Part shown: in pieces, positions 51,701-64,000 of the stretch
How positions within the stretch are numbered: the stretch's first letter is position 1
Layout of the letters: each line of letters opens with the position of its first letter
Assembly (NCBI RefSeq): GCF_001522545.3
Contig: NC_031776.1
Span: 31,572,709-31,636,708 of the forward strand
DNA from: Parus major
Lineage: Eukaryota > Chordata > Aves > Passeriformes > Paridae
Reading direction: 5' to 3'
Length of the DNA: 64,000 nt
Translations under genes and position numbers: made by a program
Notes under the pieces: model-generated
The model's database searches: none
Told to the model about the DNA's origin: nothing
What the model saw: the letters and a program-made list of their open reading frames with translations, nothing else

Positions 51701-53821
51701 CCAAAGACATTTTTTGAGAGTGAATATTTGCAATATTAAACAGGTATTTTGCTTTGAAATGGGGAAGAAGAAACAGTCATTTTTGGGTTTTACTGTGAAA
51801 AGGGCAATTTTGCATTGGGCAACTAAAATACTGGTTGTACACCCATATATCAGTGAAATAGATTCTACAGCTGCTTTTCAGCTGTTGCTGCATACCCAGG
51901 CTGTGATGATGCCATGAGTTTCCAGCGCTTGCCCTGCAATGCTGTAAACTCACCTGAGCTGCAATTACACACCTGCTTCCCCATGCTGCTGGGCTTAAAA
52001 TCACCGTGGCTGCATCCTCTGTGCTAGCTAGTGTCTCAAATACAGGTGTTTTTCAGTCTTTGGGGAGGTTTGTGCAGCTTTCCCTTGTGCCAGGAGCTGG
52101 CATACGGCTCCTAAACGCTGCAGTCTGGAAGTGTCTGTGGTATAAGTGCCTGTCATGAAACACAAGCTGCATTTTCTCACCTTGCTGCTGGATGTCTGTC
52201 TGAGCTGGTGCTTCAGCTGGAGCCCTTCACACTGGGAGAAATCAGAGCTGGGTTTGTTGGGTTTTTGGCTCCAGCTGGGGCAGTCTAAATGTTTCCAGAA
52301 GGAAATGACAGCCTTGTTCTGGGCTGATCTTACACCTTGGAACATCATAGAACTCCTCAAAGTCAGAAGGCTTGTCCTGGTTTCATACACTGGTGTTCTT
52401 GCTCTGTTATACTCAAGCTCTGTGTAGGTTTTGAATAGCTGTAGGTAGAGAAATTCATCCCCAAAGATGTTATTTTCTTTGTCGGGAGAAGTTTCTGTCT
52501 TTCAGAGAAGGCAGGTACATTACCCTGCCTAAACAACATCTTTGAGATTGACTGTGAGAGTACACTGTGAGGCAGCACTAAAGACACTATAAATAGTGAA
52601 TCATCTGTCGCAGACAAACCAGCTCCTGTAATGGAATCACTTGGATAGGTGCCATTTATCCTTATCATTTTTCTAGTGAGAGTTTTACATTAGGGGAAAA
52701 AGACATGAAGAAATGCTTTCTAGCTGCCTGCCCGTCATCCTTGAACCAAGATTTATACAGGAACTGATCTTTGTATCTTTAACATTTATTGGCATTAACA
52801 ACACAGGAGTGGAACAAATAGTCAGACTCACTGTTTTTGCAAGATATCAAAGAGGTCAGGAATCATTTTTGTTTCTTTTCTTCTTTCTTCTCGCAAGTCA
52901 CAAGGTCATTTATGAAATAATATTTGGGAGGAATATGAAGAGAGTTAGAAAAGCTTCTGCCTGTCCTACTAAGCTATTTAGAAAGATTTACTAATGAGTC
53001 ACAATGGAAGAAGCCAGATGAGCAAAAATGCAATTATTTACACTAGATTTGCAACACGAGATGTGAAACAGCTACACCAGCTTAAGGAGCACCCAGCTGT
53101 CTCCCTTTGTCTCAGATGGTGAATTCCCACCTGTGCTGTGGTTGTTCCTGCAATTGTTCAAGCAGCAGCACAAATTAGAGCAATAAAATTATCTGGGTGG
53201 GGTAGGTTTTAGCCTGAATAATTTGACTGGTCTGCAGTGTGGCACCACAGAAGGGTGGCATCACAGTTTGGTGGCAGATTGAAATAGAAATGAGAATGAA
53301 CAGTTGAGAGCAGGGAGGAAGAGTAGAAACTTAGATTAATTTTGGTACAGTCTTGGTATGTCCAGACCTGGCATAACTGATTAGAAGCACATGAACTAAC
53401 TGTGTAACTTGTCTTTCAGAGCTTCATCTGATTTCCTATTTTATTGGTTCATGTAGCTCAGAGTGAAAAAAACCAACAATTGGTCTCTAAATGCTGTTTC
53501 ACTGCACCATTCCCTATGTATTAGAGCTGACTGTAACAGCCTGGTGGAGAAAGTGGTAGGAAAACCTGGGTAAGAAGGATTCAAAACCAGCAACAGCAAC
53601 AGAGGGGGAGGAACCACCTCAGAAAAATAAGGTCTTGTAGGAAGCTGAGTCTAAACACAAGTCGAGACTGATTTGCTGGCAGCAAAAAGACAAGGGAAAA
53701 AACCAAATGTGAGATGCAATAAAAAACCAATGATGGCGAAAGTAAAACAAAACTGTTTTCTGACTTAAGATCAGTCATTTTATTGATTTTTAAAATAAAA
53801 GCCCTGTTTTGTTATGTGTAC
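45704..53821. other. Unique non-coding DNA, no gene recognised
   Basis: A moderately GC-rich segment directly follows the polypurine array (to about 46310) and holds no recognisable exon. Poly(T) runs of 10 or more bases lie at about 46651-46661 and 47041-47050. The rest is AT-rich unique DNA. Open frames are under about 135 codons and without domains. Confidence 0.55.
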
Positions 53822-54030
53822 CTGAATATACCAGGCAAAACCTAAACCCTGAAATGCTCGCATAGCCTCGGGCAGCCCCCAGCCCCCTGGCCAATAACTC
53901 TTGTCTGGCTTGTGCTGCAAGTACAACAGTGTGTGTACTCTCTTTGCAAGGTCGTTCATCCACAAAATCCCAGAGAACTGCATCAAAAGGGTCAAGAACA
54001 AGCTCTTTTGGATCTACACAAGGCAAATCA
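53822..54030 (-). other. Candidate coding exon of unknown gene (minus strand)
   Basis: A 209-bp minus-strand interval is bounded by a plausible splice acceptor (…aaatcag, just above 54030, preceded by a T-rich stretch) and a plausible donor (ttcag|gtacac, at 53822/53821). It is open in one frame for 69 full codons, starting in phase 2 and ending in phase 1. The translation begins DLPCVDPKELVLDPFDAVLW and contains FVDERPCKES and LAAQARQELLARG. It looks more like globular protein than the chance frames around it: acidic/aliphatic alternation, a possible amphipathic helix and few low-complexity runs. The DNA is also richer in CpG than its surroundings. No protein family was recognised. A chance open frame, or an exon fossil, remains quite possible. 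Confidence 0.27.
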
Positions 54031-57000
54031 CTGATTTTTTGTTAAAACAATTGTAAAAAAATCACGGAGAAAGTTAAAGAAGATCCAGTGCAAAGACACA
54101 CGATTACTACAGTGTGTGTCTAGAATTTGCTTCTTAAATGTAGTTCTGCAGCAGTTAAACACTAAAGTACCCCTGGAGCTCAGATTTGTCTGACAGAGGA
54201 AATCCAGGGATAAAATCTCTTTTCAAACAAAGCCATACCAAAGCCCATGAAAGAAAAATAAAAGACAGATGATGCTCATTGGGGGTGTCTAGAAAAATAT
54301 TAATATGGTAATGTCTTTATATCTATGGATTGTGCAACTCCATTGCCTTCAGTGGAATTGCACCAGCTTAGCCTATTGAGCATTTCAACCAGCACACCCA
54401 GCTCTGCACTGAATGAATCTCCTGATAATGGATTTGAGAGGTGTGATTCAATAACTCCTGCTCTCTTAGGCGCCAAAATGCTTGTAGCACATCTAGAAAT
54501 GCAGGGCACCTGATCCTGCCAAAGAGCCCTTGCTTCTGTTGAGGGAGTTGCCAATATAATTGCAGAAGGTGAAACAGGTTAAGTCTGTGACAACTGATCA
54601 CTTGAGCCCCCTTTAGGGAGGTGAGAAAGGCACCGAGTGGAGTGGCTCTGCTGAACTGGCTCCACTCCACCCCGGGGGTGTGATTCAGCATCCCAGTGTG
54701 GCTGAGGCATCTCAAAACTGATGTGAACGTGATCCTGATTTCTAACCAGGTATTGACTGAGAAAGGAGGAGCCATGGGACAGCTGTGCTCATTTGGAGTA
54801 ACTTCTGACCGCTGACAGGGTGGATTGGGGTTGGGAAAGAATTTGGTGTGTAGCCACTTGTTGATTGAGAGATGTGGAGTTAATCCTACTAACTGTCCTA
54901 GTGCCCTGGGAGATTTTCTTTCTTGGGCCTCATTTTGATAGCAGGAGTCCTCTGTGGCAGCTGTGCAAATACAAAATACTTGGAGACAGAGTGACACAAA
55001 CCCCCTTCTGCATTTGCAGGAGGAAGAACAATACATACATACAATTTCTGTACAATCCAGCCCTCTGTGGATTCTGTTATTCCTGTTCTGCTTACTCCTG
55101 GGGCTCTGAATTGGAAACTTCTGCATTTGGTGACACACTGCAGTATTTTAGCAGTCTTTCCAATTTCTTTCTGGGATTACCTGTACATGAGTCTTATTTT
55201 GGTTTTGGACTTTGCACAATATTTGAAGAGAACAGCAGAAAATCCAAAGCCCTTAATATTTCACTTTGGACCCTAAAATTAGCTTAATACATTTCATAAA
55301 AACACCATTTTAAAGTGAGCCTTATGCTGAACAAAATGTGAATGTATTTTAAGTGAAATTAATAATTTAATGATTGGGTTTATGAGAAATTTATGTATAA
55401 TTAATGCAAAAATAGATATTTATTGATGTTTTAGCTTATGTTAAAAAAGGGAATTAATAAGATTTATAAAGATTTGAGAATTTTTCTTAATTTTGAATGA
55501 TCCTTGTAATAAGAATTTATTAGAGTTTTCCTCAAATGTATCAAAATGATCAAAATAAAACCGAAGTCTCTTTGGTTTAAGTGTCTGAGTAGACTTAAGA
55601 TTAGTAGTTGAAACCAGCTTTTTTCCCTGTTAAATACTGAGGGTAGTCCCTAGGATGCCAGTGGAATTTGCTGTATTGTGTCTTCTCCCTGATGCTGTGC
55701 ATGCATTGAGTCACAGGAAGCTATTCAGATATCTTAATAAGCCATGATAGAGAATCCTACATGAAATTCTTATCAGAACAGATCTTAAAAACTGAAGCCC
55801 TTACTCATCTCAGATGGAAGTTCTGATATCAAATGGAAATGGAGTAGAAATCCTCCCATGGGTTCTGTCAGATCTGGCTGCAAAGTACTCTGGACATACC
55901 TAAAAGTTAACAGGCATTGCTTTCTGGCTGATAGTAGAAAGAACAGATAAGTAGGAAAGAGCCATGGATGAAATGGGGGAAAAGCTTCTTTCTATTTCAC
56001 AAGATAGTGGTATTTGTAGGTGTAACTACAGCACCCTTGAGTAAGAAGAATGGCAATATTCCCTGATAGTGCCTAAGACCTAAATTAAACTATGCTTTGC
56101 TCAGGGAATGAGTGAACTGAAACGCTTTTCTCTTAACCATGGGCCATTTTGCTTGGCAAACTGCCTTGATATTTAAATGGTGAAATACTTGATAAAACCA
56201 TGCTTTAGTCTGGTAGTGCTTCGATAAAATTAACCCATTAGTCAGCCCAGGATGGGTTGTCAGTCCCTCTGCAGTGATGGGACCGGTGTTGACTGCCAGC
56301 AGCCTCATCACTTCTTTTTCTTGTGCTATTCTGTATTACAAGAAAAAGTTAGCAGTTGAAAAGTTATTTTTATGCTAGTGCAGAGGCAATATCTCAAAAG
56401 GGAAGCTTCTCCTGGAATTTATTTTGCTTATCTGAAGTGAGATGTCCCAGTGCAGAGCAGAGCAGCCACTACCTGTGTTTCTGTAACATGGAGGAATGTG
56501 TCAGTCAAGATAATGACTATTCCAACACAATCTGGTCTCTTCATTTCTCCATCCCTTTATTCCTTGACTTGTTATCATACCCACGCCTAGAAAATCCAGG
56601 TCAGCCCAGCTCCTTTCAGGCAAAACAAACCCAGAATCATCCCCCACACTATTAGTAGGGGATGGAGACAATTTCTTGACGTGCAAGGAAGGTTCTCAAA
56701 CTTCCCTTCCTAGTGAGTCATCCTGGAGAAGACCAGCATGAAAGGTTGCATGGCTCCCACACTCCCAACCCCCAGCCTCTCTTGTACTGACTCCTCATTA
56801 ATGGAGGGATTGCGTTAAAAGGAATAAACCTTCCCTCAGAGGATCAATTAGCAACCTTAAAAATAGAATAAAGGAAGACAGAAGCCCTTGCAGAGCCTTT
56901 CTGCCAGTAGCTCTCCTTTGCAGTGAAAAATCCAGGAGTAAGCAGGAGTGTGACAGATGATGGAGAGGTTTCTGTCCTCATTCCCTTTTAACACTTCCTT

Positions 57001-60000
57001 CACTGTAATTACTGGAGTGTTACTGGTCACAGCAATCCAGTTAGAGCTGCAGCAGCTCTTCTATTAGCAGTTTCTATTTCCAGGGCTTTTCATTCAGCTG
57101 TAAATACTCTCTAACAGGGACAGTTTGGCACACAAGGCCTTACTAAAGGCACAAAGTTCACAATGATTTTTCCATGCAATTGTTCTAAAATATCAGCATT
57201 TCATTACTGCAACAAAAATATAAGTGATGCAACAGTTTCTGTGCCTATGACTTTGAGTGAAGACTACAGATATAAAACCCAATCCATCCCTTGGATCTGC
57301 CAGAAATACCTTATTATCTCTACCAATCAATTGGCAACATCTTGGGAAATGCTAGTGTTTTGATAATTAAACGTCAATGTGCAGCTGCAAAGGAATACTG
57401 AAATCTTTTTTATATACATAGCAAAGGCAGAAAGCTTAAAGTATCCCTGAAAATGTCCAATGCAGAATTCCTTATTTAGGAATTCATCTAAACAGTTGAA
57501 TCTAGGTCACAACTAGATAGCATTGCCCAATGTATCTTTAAAAATTCCTGCTACTTCCCTTTTACTTTACAATTCATATTATTGCCCTCCTACAATTGGC
57601 CTTAAGTGTTACGCTTCTCAAAAATGTGAAATGTCTTTTTCAACACCCTTTGCTATCAGTAATTTGACACAGAGGACGCAAAGCAAAGATTTCATGAAAT
57701 ACCCTTGACTTTATCACATTTCATTATATAACATTTTGTGGAAGAGAAAAATGATTAAAATGTCTCAGTCCAAAAAGTAGTTGGAATAAGTTGCAGATTG
57801 TGTATGTTCAGCTGCCCTTATACAGCTTTGATTTGTGTGGCTAGCACTTACTCAGCAGTTCAGTATAACTCTTATTGACCTTGGCAGCTGTCACATCGCT
57901 TGCTGGATTTTATGTCGCTGGAGGTGTCAGTGTTCAGGGGAAAGATGTGCAGAATATGCGTGGTTTTATTTGCAGGCGGGAATGAGGTAGAACCCAAACT
58001 GCATTTCCAACAGCATTATTTCACAGATGACAGTCACAGGAGACCTGTGACCAACTTTAACCTTTTAATAGTACGCATAAATTAAGGCTACAAGAGAATA
58101 CTGAGCTGCCAATTATAGAACCTGTAGTTCCAGGGTCTGTGATTAGCATATTCTTCCCTACTTGCCCCATGAAAAAAATGAATAGCAAAAGCTTTATGAA
58201 ACATTTTCTGAGAGCAGAAACTCATAGAAACTTATCTCCAAATAAATGTAACGTGCAAAGTAGGTTAGTAGAACTTCCATTAGCTACTAAATACCCAGAG
58301 TGGGAAGGTGGGGCAGAGTGTAGACTAACGTGCCAGTTTCCTTTGCTCCTTAAACAAATACCTGATGGGGTTTTTTTGGCCTACAACCCCTCCTGCAAAA
58401 TGCAAAGATTGAAGTGTGAGATTGACCTTCCCCAAGGCAGTCAAGTTCATCCTGAATCCTTATCTGCATAATGATTCTGCAATAAACAGATGTGGCTTTG
58501 CAGTATTTGTAATAGAAAATGTAATGTTTTCTGAATGTCTTGGATGTCCTCTTGAGAGTGTCCCAGGGTGAATTTGGATTTTGAGTCTGAATGCTGTTGT
58601 ACCTCAAGGCTTTCTTTGGGAACATGTTCCTAGGTGGTGTGCAAGATTCTTGGGGTTCACAGCCTGGTCTGATCCTTGTGTGCTGAAAAGGCTGACCTCC
58701 GTGGGTTTGGGGTTTTTTTTTGTATATTTTTCACTCTGTTGATCCATTGGAACTGGATGCATGTAACCCAGTACTGGGAATGAAATATGCCTGAGAAATG
58801 GCTAGTGGATGTTGCCTGCAGAATCTCCCCACAGAAGTGGCCTCAGCAACAGCAGCTGCAGCATTGTGCCAGCTCCTGCAGTAACTCTTGGTGACAGATG
58901 TCACCTTTTTGGAATGTCCAGAGCCATCTGTGACACTTTTATTTTGACCTTGTATTGATTAGGCCTTTGTTTTTTTTTAAAGTTCCGGCAAATAATGATG
59001 CTAATCCAGATAAAACCCAGTCACAACTGAAGGTCAGCATTATCTAGATGCCAGCCTCCAGCCCTTCCCTAATGTGAGCTGAAATGGCACCTGAAAGATT
59101 TTATGATTTTAGTGGACTTTTAAGAGGGACTAATTTATTGGTATCATTCTGTAAATGGTGATTTCAATCACTACAGTTAATTGTCCATGATTTCCCAATA
59201 GATGTAAAAATACAACATTTCATAAAAAGTGAATAAGTTGCAAAAATTTAAAAGCCTCAGACTAATTTCAGTCTGTGTTACACCAGAGCATTTTTTTTGT
59301 ATCCTGTGTTTACAAAGTGTTTTTAATCATGTACAGAATAAAAAGCAAAATAGCATGAAAACACTGAATATGACACTGTAAGAAGTGCACATGAGCCACT
59401 GATTTCTACTGCAAGGGTAAAACTTAAGAATTCCATCCTTTATTATATCTTTAGTATTTTTAATATTAGATATTGACTTAATTTTAGTGCTGTCAAAAGT
59501 ATCTAGACCATGTCCCTGCAACCCCAGACATCTCTGTCAGTCATACAAAGCTGAGAGAATTGCAGACTGATACAGGGGTTTCACACTATTTCATTGGAAC
59601 TAACTTTCATTGACCTTTGGCAGAGAAATCTCTTTAACTGCAGCCTGGTCTTTTATTTCCTGGAGAGTTGGAGTCAGAGTTAATGAGTGTATATTGAGGT
59701 GAGAAACCCTGGTGCCCTTTCCTTGGAAACATGCTCCCCTTTCTACTTACCATTACAGGTGGCTTTTAGGAGAAGCACACCAGCACCACAAAGAGCAAAG
59801 CAGATGCTCTCTCCCTTGCTTTCTTTTGGACAAGAAATTTTCAGTTTAATCCTAGTTTGGGGTTTCTTTTTTTTCCCTTTTATTACAAAGAGGAGTATAT
59901 TCAAACACATTGCCTAAGACCAAAATACACAAAATTTTAGTTACAATGTTTAAACATGGTGGGAGAGTTTCTGCCTTTTTGCTGTACAAATGATGCCATC

Positions 60001-62075
60001 TCTCCCCTTTCTGAACTTCTCTATGAATTCCTTGGCTATTCAAGGCCATGAAAAACACAGTGGGAGATATTTTAAACCTCACAGAAGTGCTGTGGCTGTT
60101 GTACAGGAGCTCTGCCATTCCCTGCTGCCCATTGCTGTGTTGAAGGGGTGCCCCAGAAGCTCAATCAGACACGTCCATTACAACTGCTGAGTCAACAGAG
60201 TCGGGAGGCAGAGGGTGGCTGTGTCATACTAAATAGTTTTCTTTGCAGATCCTTTCCTTCCTGAGTCTCTTTGTACCCCTGATCTTATTGATTGTATTGG
60301 CTCTGCTAATTTAGCAGTCCTTTGGGCTGATGATCATAATTACAACACACAGCACAGCTTGAGTAAACAGGTCCATTGCAGCCCTAAGGTTTTTGGCTGC
60401 CCAATGGCAAATAAACATGTTTGGCAAGAAGTGCTTCTTTAATGACTTTCACTGGTTGCTACAAAGCTCGAGGAGCTATTGCAGTGTTATGCAGAAAAGG
60501 GGAGCTATTCTGTATAAAGTTCAGCTCCACACACTTTTCCATGTAGCTCTAGAACTGTTGTAAAACTGAATTCTTTTGAAGCAGATAGACATTGACAGGA
60601 TTCAAGATAATTTTTATTATGCCTCCCTAACTACAGTCTTTCTATTGTTAATAATGAGGTAAATATTTATGCTTGATTTTATTTCGACAGCTATCTCGGA
60701 GTAGATGTGTCATACAGTTGGCAGAGTAGATTTTAAATTAACATGTTTGCTTTAAAGTTCAGTGGTAAAATGTAACTGCAGAGCAGAAAGCTGCATATAT
60801 TATAGACAGTAATTGGAAATAATTATAAAATTCTCTGCTAGAAAATTGTGATGAAAGAACACTTAGATGAATGACAAATGAGCTGTTCAAAGTTCCAGTG
60901 ATGACAAAGGTAAGGCTGTGTGGGCAAGGTTAATTCTCTTCCTTTGTGCACGTGCACTGCTAGTACTAATGATCCCCCCTTGCACCTTGAAAGTTTTCTG
61001 CTGCAGTCAGTGGGCAAGCCCCATACTCTTTATTATTTTATGCCTACCCTTGAAGGTGTAAAACCCAATACCATTAATTGAAGTTGGGGTTACACTGTCC
61101 CTGATGCAGCCACAGATTCTCTTCATTAACCCAATATGACAACAGAATGCTTATGACAATAAGCAAAAGCCCTTATTTTCATCATTATATATTCCTATCC
61201 CAGTCACTCTTCCATTAATTTAGCTGCAAGGTAGAATAAATAATTCTGATTTTCAATATAAATGTTGTGAAATGGAGGGATTTGTGTTTTCCCTTCCTGG
61301 CCTGGCATTGCAGCCCCTGTCAGGGGCAGTTTGCTGTTGGTGGGGCAGGGTGCTCACCAGGTGAAACCCTCGGTCCTGGGCACCCAGGTGACCACCCAGG
61401 TGAGGAGGATGCCCACCAGCTGCTGCCCACTTTGCCTGATGGCTGAAGTTTGATGACAAAACTCACCTTGGATCCAGGGATTCAAGCCTTTAGCATTCCA
61501 GATGAAGTCCACAGGGACTTTACAGAATCTGACAAAATTACCTCCTGAATTATCCTTTAAATTCATATAAAACTAACATGCACTCAGTTCTGAAGTAGGA
61601 CAGGTACTTGCAGACAAGTATTTGAAATGAATTTAGTGATCCAAGGTATGTCTTTAGGATGCAGCGAGGAGGAGTGATCAGTGTTGGGAAACAACTGATG
61701 TGATCAGTTTTAGCAGCATATTTTTCTGTCAGTTTTATCCACGCAGCTCTTTGGATAAAATAGATTTAGTGGGAGTTCTGGGCATACTGTGATTCATCTG
61801 GCTGGAGCACTTAAACATGTCTCAGCAATTTGTTTTTAGTTTAAACAGCATTTAAACTCAATCTTTTAAGTAGGTACAGACATTATTTGTACATTATTTA
61901 ATCCTATGCAAAAATTTCTCCAGTTTATTGCTAGCTGGGATACCCAAATCAATTTGCTGCCAGAACATCAAGTACTGTTTGATCTAATACAGCTTTATTG
62001 GATGAAGATTATACTGTAAGTTAGGTCTACTTGTGAAAGCCTTTCTTTCCTGTAGACAAATATTTAATATCTGCA
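54031..62075. other. Unique non-coding DNA with longest open frame of the window
   Basis: The longest open frame is on the minus strand at 54368-55138 (first ATG at 55126, 252 codons) and has no recognised domain. A very AT-rich block runs from about 55310 to 55565. An A/T-rich block with homeodomain-like words lies at about 60640-60900. A 12-bp tandem duplication 'cacccaggtgac' is at 61381-61404, and a 7-bp-arm palindrome 'gcccctgtcaggggc' is near 61312. No interspersed repeat or RNA gene was recognised. Confidence 0.55.
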
Positions 62076-62105
62076 CTCTCTTGTAAAGCTCACTTTACAA
62101 GAGAG
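62076..62105. repeat. Perfect inverted repeat, 13-bp arms with 4-nt loop
   Basis: Left arm ctctcttgtaaag (62076-62088) and right arm ctttacaagagag (62093-62105) are exact reverse complements around CTCA. It is the first of three perfect hairpins in about 150 bp. Confidence 0.93.
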
Positions 62106-62140
62106 ATACTTCAGAGAAAAATGTTATCACCCCCAATGTG

Positions 62141-62160
62141 ACTTTACTTCCAAGTAAAGT
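62141..62160. repeat. Perfect inverted repeat, 9-bp arms with 2-nt centre
   Basis: Arms actttactt and aagtaaagt flank CC. The arm shares the word CTTTAC with the hairpin 36 bp upstream. Confidence 0.92.
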
Positions 62161-62211
62161 GCTGAACAAGAAACTGTAAGAAAATGAATAGAAATAGTGT
62201 TTTCTCTTGGG

Positions 62212-62229
62212 TGTGATCATAAGATCACA
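62212..62229. repeat. Perfect inverted repeat, 7-bp arms with 4-nt centre
   Basis: Arms tgtgatc and gatcaca flank ATAA. It is the third hairpin of the cluster and the weakest by length. Confidence 0.9.
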
Positions 62230-64000
62230 TAAGGTGCTGAAGCCTGCAATTAGGTCAGAGGGATTTTCCATCTCCTTGGCCTTCACTTGATTTGCGGATT
62301 GTCGTGGTACAGTCTGAAATGCAACAATCTGATTAAGGAATTTTTGGGCCACAGTAAGCTTTATATTTTCCAGTTAACTAAGTGCAAATCTACTTTTGGG
62401 ATGATGGCCCTTGATTAATGATTAGCTGTTATTGGTCCCTGTATTTTGAGAAAGAGTTCCTTCCTCTTTTTTTTGGGCTGAGTAGTCTGTCTTTGTGAGC
62501 TGGTGCTTTGCAGAAGAAGAATCTGTGTGATCATGACATATATAGGAGCAAAAAGAAGTGTTCCAAGAATGTCCTGCTGTGGCATTATCTCCCCTGCAGA
62601 AGACAGCAGCTGAATTTGCACTCTGTCAGGGAGCTGAGAAGTCAGGCTCTTTCATACGACCCACAACAATTTCCAGAACAGTCTGAAGAGCAGAAGGTGA
62701 TTTTTAAATTTTTTTTTTAATTTGATTCCTTTTACCTGGATGACAGGATGCAGATAGCCCAGCACAGGTTTAGGTTTATGAGGAGAGATTCCCAGGCTGC
62801 CAGGTGCACCCTTTGTTTTTAGCCCTTCCTCCTGTTTGCACTCCTACACGTTTAAATGAGCAATGCATGCCTGACTTGGGAGTAGCAGAGAAGGTACCTG
62901 ATATAAATGAGGTTTCCTCTCTCCTTTCTTTCCTGCCTGGAGAAATCGAAATGAAAGATCATCTTTGTTATTATGAGACAAGATGTGCCTGGTTGTTCTG
63001 CAGGATTATTTATGAAGTGAATGCCAACAGGAGAGTTAGCTCTCTGAGGATCAGTGCTCAGGTCTGAGCTACTATCTTCGGCAGAGTAATAACATCACTG
63101 TCAAAAAGTGGAAGGTTTTTTCCCCTTCAACCTACAAATTTCTTATAGCATATAGTTTCTATTATTTAAATTTTGGTATGATATAACTCAGCTGTGCAAT
63201 CTCCCTTGCGATTAGGTCCTTAAATGCTTGGCAGTTCAACTTTAAACTCGGGAAAAGTGTAGGCATCAAAACATTTTCTTAGAGGGAAGGAAGGTTTCTG
63301 ATTATTAAAGCTGTGTTGAATCTGTAGTCGCAGTTACGCATTGCAGGGAAGCCCTCGGATGCTGTGCAATACAGTCCAAGGAAGAGCTCTCAGAATTATT
63401 GATATTCAGACCAATAAATGTCTGACATTTACCCCTTGAGAGGATGGTGACTGTTCACCTTCCAGGTATGCTGTGGCGGAAACCTTATGCAACCACTTCT
63501 CACAGAGAAGATAATTGAGTCACATTAACTTCAAAGGTATCACTCACATAAGAAAATGAGATTTAGTGCAAGGTTTATAAATATGCTATAATTAGACCAT
63601 TAATTGTGTCATCTTTTTGGCACATCAGTTGACATTGCCTGCTCCTGTAAGTATGTGTTATTTCATAGTTTCATTTTAACAATTATTTTGCCTCACACTG
63701 AGGTAGTTTGACATATGCCATGCTGACAATGTTGAAATAAGGCAAATCTAAGAAGAAATGGGTGCATGTTAGTTAATTGCCAGATGTTTTTTTAGTTCCG
63801 TATTGCAAAAACCCACTTCTAACAATTATTATAATTGTGTATTTCCACTGACTAAAAGATTTGCTGGATGCCAAATGGATATTAGATCGGTTTCCTATTA
63901 AATGAAGAAGAATGAATCTGAGTATACAATGAGACTAGTGAGCAGCAGGGTTTATTTTTAGATTATACTTTTAAAGCTAAACACTATCTTTAAGTCCAAA
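62230..64000. other. AT-rich unique DNA, no gene recognised
   Basis: A T-rich tract lies at about 62701-62721. From about 63530 to 63790 the sequence is AT-rich with ATTAATTG, TAATTA-like and TTTATAAATA words. This is compatible with a conserved regulatory element but unproven. The open frame 62804-63067 has no recognisable domain. Confidence 0.5.

Overview
The window looks like bird nuclear DNA, non-coding as far as can be seen. Three observations support this. (1) Two antisense fragments are recognisably CR1 non-LTR retrotransposon: an old ~1 kb copy at about 4995-5990 with reverse-transcriptase remnants, and a short 3'-end fragment at about 12143-12291. (2) A GC-rich interspersed repeat at about 20205-20696, with two 46-bp units beginning 'ctgctccag' or 'cttctccaa', is of a type familiar from avian genomes and probably derives from an LTR element or endogenous retrovirus. 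(3) Interspersed repeats are otherwise very sparse, base composition is moderately AT-rich and CpG is rare, as in avian intergenic or deep intronic DNA. No bacterial operons, rRNA, tRNA, CRISPR array or intact mobile element is visible.

Layout: 1-4994 is unique sequence with one 214-codon open frame of unknown meaning. 4995-5990 is the old CR1. 5991-12142 is unique with one 19-bp tandem duplication. 12143-12291 is the second CR1. 12292-20204 is AT-rich unique DNA with a perfect 14-bp-stem hairpin at 17672-17702. 20205-20696 is the GC-rich ERV-like repeat. 20697-45593 is unique sequence broken by a 22-bp minisatellite (28727-28788), a hairpin (28955-28979), a purine-rich block and A-rich simple repeats. 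45594-45703 is a polypurine (GGAGGGAA)n array with G-quadruplex and triplex potential. 45704-62075 is unique and holds the best candidate for a hidden coding exon (minus strand, 53822-54030), close to the longest open frame of the window. 62076-62229 holds three perfect hairpins in about 150 bp. The rest is AT-rich unique DNA.

No protein-coding gene could be assigned with confidence. The many short open frames are mostly what chance gives in this much DNA. Regulatory function may sit in several AT-rich, homeodomain-motif-dense blocks, but this cannot be shown without a cross-species alignment. No new biological system was identified. The points most worth a second look are the exon candidate, the minisatellite built of HSE- and STAT-like motifs, the polypurine array and the hairpin cluster.
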